From Devosia sp. (GTDB lineage Bacteria > Pseudomonadota > Alphaproteobacteria > Rhizobiales > Devosiaceae), in the NCBI GenBank assembly GCA_028290245.1, contig JAQGKG010000152.1:1-7076 (forward strand): a DNA stretch of 7,076 bases, given 5' to 3'. Made by a program: the position numbers and the translations under genes. Shown one piece after another: positions 6,127 to 7,076 of the stretch. How positions within the stretch are numbered: position 1 is the first letter of the stretch; each line of letters begins with the position of its first letter. The notes below the pieces were generated by a model that saw nothing but the letters and a program-made list of their open reading frames with translations, made no database searches and was not told where the DNA came from.

Positions 6127-6951
6127 TCAGGTTTTGGTCCGGTCCGGGCGTTCATTCCAGCCAAGCGCAGCCAGCGTATCATGGCTGGCAGCAATGTCGC
6201 GATCGGGATCCTGGGAAATGACCTCCAGCGTCGACGGTCCGCGGAAATCGATCTTGTCGAGCGACCTGGCGATGGCAGGAAAATCCACGACGCCAGTGCC
6301 GATCGTGGAATGAGCCCAGCTCTTCAGCCCCGTATCGGAAAGGTGGACGAATTCGAGGCGTGGGGCGACCACCTCGAGGCCGGCTGCGGGGTCCTCATGG
6401 GCAAACACGGCGTTAGCGACATCGTAGGTGATGCCGATACGGTCATTGCCGATCCACTCAAGCCGCTCAAGCACGTCCTTTGCATGCGGAAGGTAGGAAG
6501 AGGGTACGTTCTCCAGCGTTAGCTTGACGCCTTCGAGTTCGGCGGCGCGATCGAGTTCGAGCACCGCATCGTTGAACCAGCGATCCCGCAGGTCATTGGG
6601 CAGCGGCAGAAGCGGATGGGTCTTCCCGGGAACGAGCACGACATAGGGTGTTTCCCACTCGCCGGCCAACCTGATGCAGTCGATGTAATGCTGCTTAGTA
6701 TAGTCGCGAACCTCGACCGCCGGGCTGACGAGATTGAGGTCCAGCATGGGTGGAGCCAGGGAAAGAACGCGGACATTGCGCTGCCGCAGCGCCTTGGCGA
6801 CACGTTTGCGCGCCGACGATCCCATTGCCGCTGGCCAAAGGTGCGGTGGGTTCACCATCAGTTCGACAGTGTCATATCCGAGGTCTGCCAGGTGGTGGAT
6901 CGTGTCCAGCGCCGACAGCCGCCAGATGAACGAATAACAGTTGATAGCCAA
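6127..6951 (-). CDS. Sugar phosphate isomerase/epimerase, xylose isomerase-like TIM barrel
   Basis: A 274-residue cytosolic protein of the AP_endonuc_2/xylose isomerase-like TIM-barrel family (COG1082 type), which includes IolE, IolI, ketose epimerases and hydroxypyruvate isomerase. These enzymes use a divalent metal to move a carbonyl or epimerise sugars and cyclitols. The expected metal ligands are visible: Glu147 in LTLENVP, Asp177 in GITYDVANA, His203 in FVHLSD and Glu243 in STLEVIS. His214 precedes the IGTG turn that matches the usual HxxIGxG loop. Length is normal. The start is TTG at 6951, since MAINCYSF matches the first barrel strand, an in-frame TGA lies further upstream and no ATG precedes the strand. 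AAGG is eight bases upstream and a stronger GGAGG 18 bases upstream. It stands in its own unit, transcribed in the same direction as the ABC operon. It probably acts on a sugar-like intermediate; the exact reaction is not visible. Confidence 0.9.
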   Translation of the reverse strand: MAINCYSFIWRLSALDTIHHLADLGYDTVELMVNPPHLWPAAMGSSARKRVAKALRQRNVRVLSLAPPMLDLNLVSPAVEVRDYTKQHYIDCIRLAGEWETPYVVLVPGKTHPLLPLPNDLRDRWFNDAVLELDRAAELEGVKLTLENVPSSYLPHAKDVLERLEWIGNDRIGITYDVANAVFAHEDPAAGLEVVAPRLEFVHLSDTGLKSWAHSTIGTGVVDFPAIARSLDKIDFRGPSTLEVISQDPDRDIAASHDTLAALGWNERPDRTKT

Positions 6952-6996
6952 CTGACGGGCCTTGTCTTTCCTCCGTTTCGATGGCGTCAGCGTTAC

Positions 6997-7019
6997 TTTT
7001 CACATAATTGCATGTAAAA
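6997..7019. repeat. Imperfect AT-rich dyad in the TIM-barrel gene leader
   Basis: TTTT, an extra C, and ACAT (6997-7005) face ATGTAAAA (7012-7019) across AATTGC. This gives an eight-base inverted repeat with one bulge, 46-68 bases before the TTG start. The size and AT content fit a regulator site. Confidence 0.35.
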
Positions 7020-7025
7020 CATCAT

Positions 7026-7036
7026 CATGATGAAAT
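7026..7036 (-). promoter_or_regulatory. ATTTCATCATG word, second copy, upstream of TIM-barrel gene
   Basis: Read on the - strand this is identical to 2886-2896 before iclR. It overlaps a 12-base perfect palindrome (TCATCATGATGA, 7022-7033). It sits 75 bases before the TTG start, where a regulator could act on the TIM-barrel promoter. A shared IclR operator is an inference. Confidence 0.4.
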
Positions 7037-7076
7037 CGTAATACATAATCAGAATTAGCAGTCCGGCAGTATTACG
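7037..7076. repeat. Eight-base inverted repeat CGTAATAC / GTATTACG at right edge
   Basis: CGTAATAC (7037-7044) and GTATTACG (7069-7076) are exact reverse complements, with centres 32 bases apart, about three helical turns. The right arm ends exactly at the window edge and may be longer. It could be a paired regulator site or part of a larger intergenic element. Confidence 0.4.

Noticed and set aside
6106..7017. + strand open frames opposite the TIM-barrel gene
   Set aside because: Shadows; the metal-ligand residues of the barrel are all on the - strand.
1..7076. CRISPR array, tRNA, insertion sequence or phage genes
   Set aside because: No regularly spaced repeats, no cloverleaf-like segment, no transposase or terminal repeats were found on reading both strands.

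Overview
This window comes from a GC-rich bacterium. Codon use, short AGGA/GGAGG ribosome sites and gene content point to a Proteobacterium, most likely an alphaproteobacterium of the rhizobial type; this is inference from style, not from a marker gene. It is a small-molecule catabolic and uptake locus with six complete genes and one gene cut by the left edge. No RNA gene, mobile element or CRISPR array was seen.

Left half, + strand: the C-terminal part of an aldehyde dehydrogenase (2-622), a ThDP-dependent enzyme of the acetolactate synthase-like superfamily (699-2486), a small single-domain cupin four bases downstream (2491-2874), and then an IclR-type regulator (2967-3779) separated by a 92-base gap that holds a strong hairpin and a possible operator. 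Right half, - strand: a xylose isomerase-like TIM-barrel protein (6951 to 6127, TTG start), a 188-base gap with a promoter/operator candidate, then a tight operon of two polar amino-acid-type ABC permeases and their ATPase (5938 to 4583 and beyond). The two halves converge at about 3780-3815.

How the genes may work together (inference): the ABC system imports a small, probably amino-acid-like or otherwise polar solute. The ThDP enzyme cleaves or ligates a 2-oxo intermediate, the aldehyde dehydrogenase oxidises the aldehyde, the TIM-barrel protein isomerises or dehydrates a sugar-like intermediate, and IclR controls the set. The substrate cannot be read from the sequence. The ThDP enzyme carries a GHGN motif reminiscent of IolD and lacks the tryptophan of biosynthetic acetolactate synthase; with the IolE/IolI-like TIM barrel this hints at a polyol- or cyclitol-like substrate, but does not prove it.

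The most unusual feature is the ABC ATPase. Its reading frame has no stop at the normal family end and runs on for 185 codons antisense to iclR. A single base change at 3813-3815 (TTA for TAA or TGA on the - strand) would explain it. Second in interest is an 11-base word, ATTTCATCATG, found in the gap before iclR and in the leader of the TIM-barrel gene, a candidate operator shared by the two arms.
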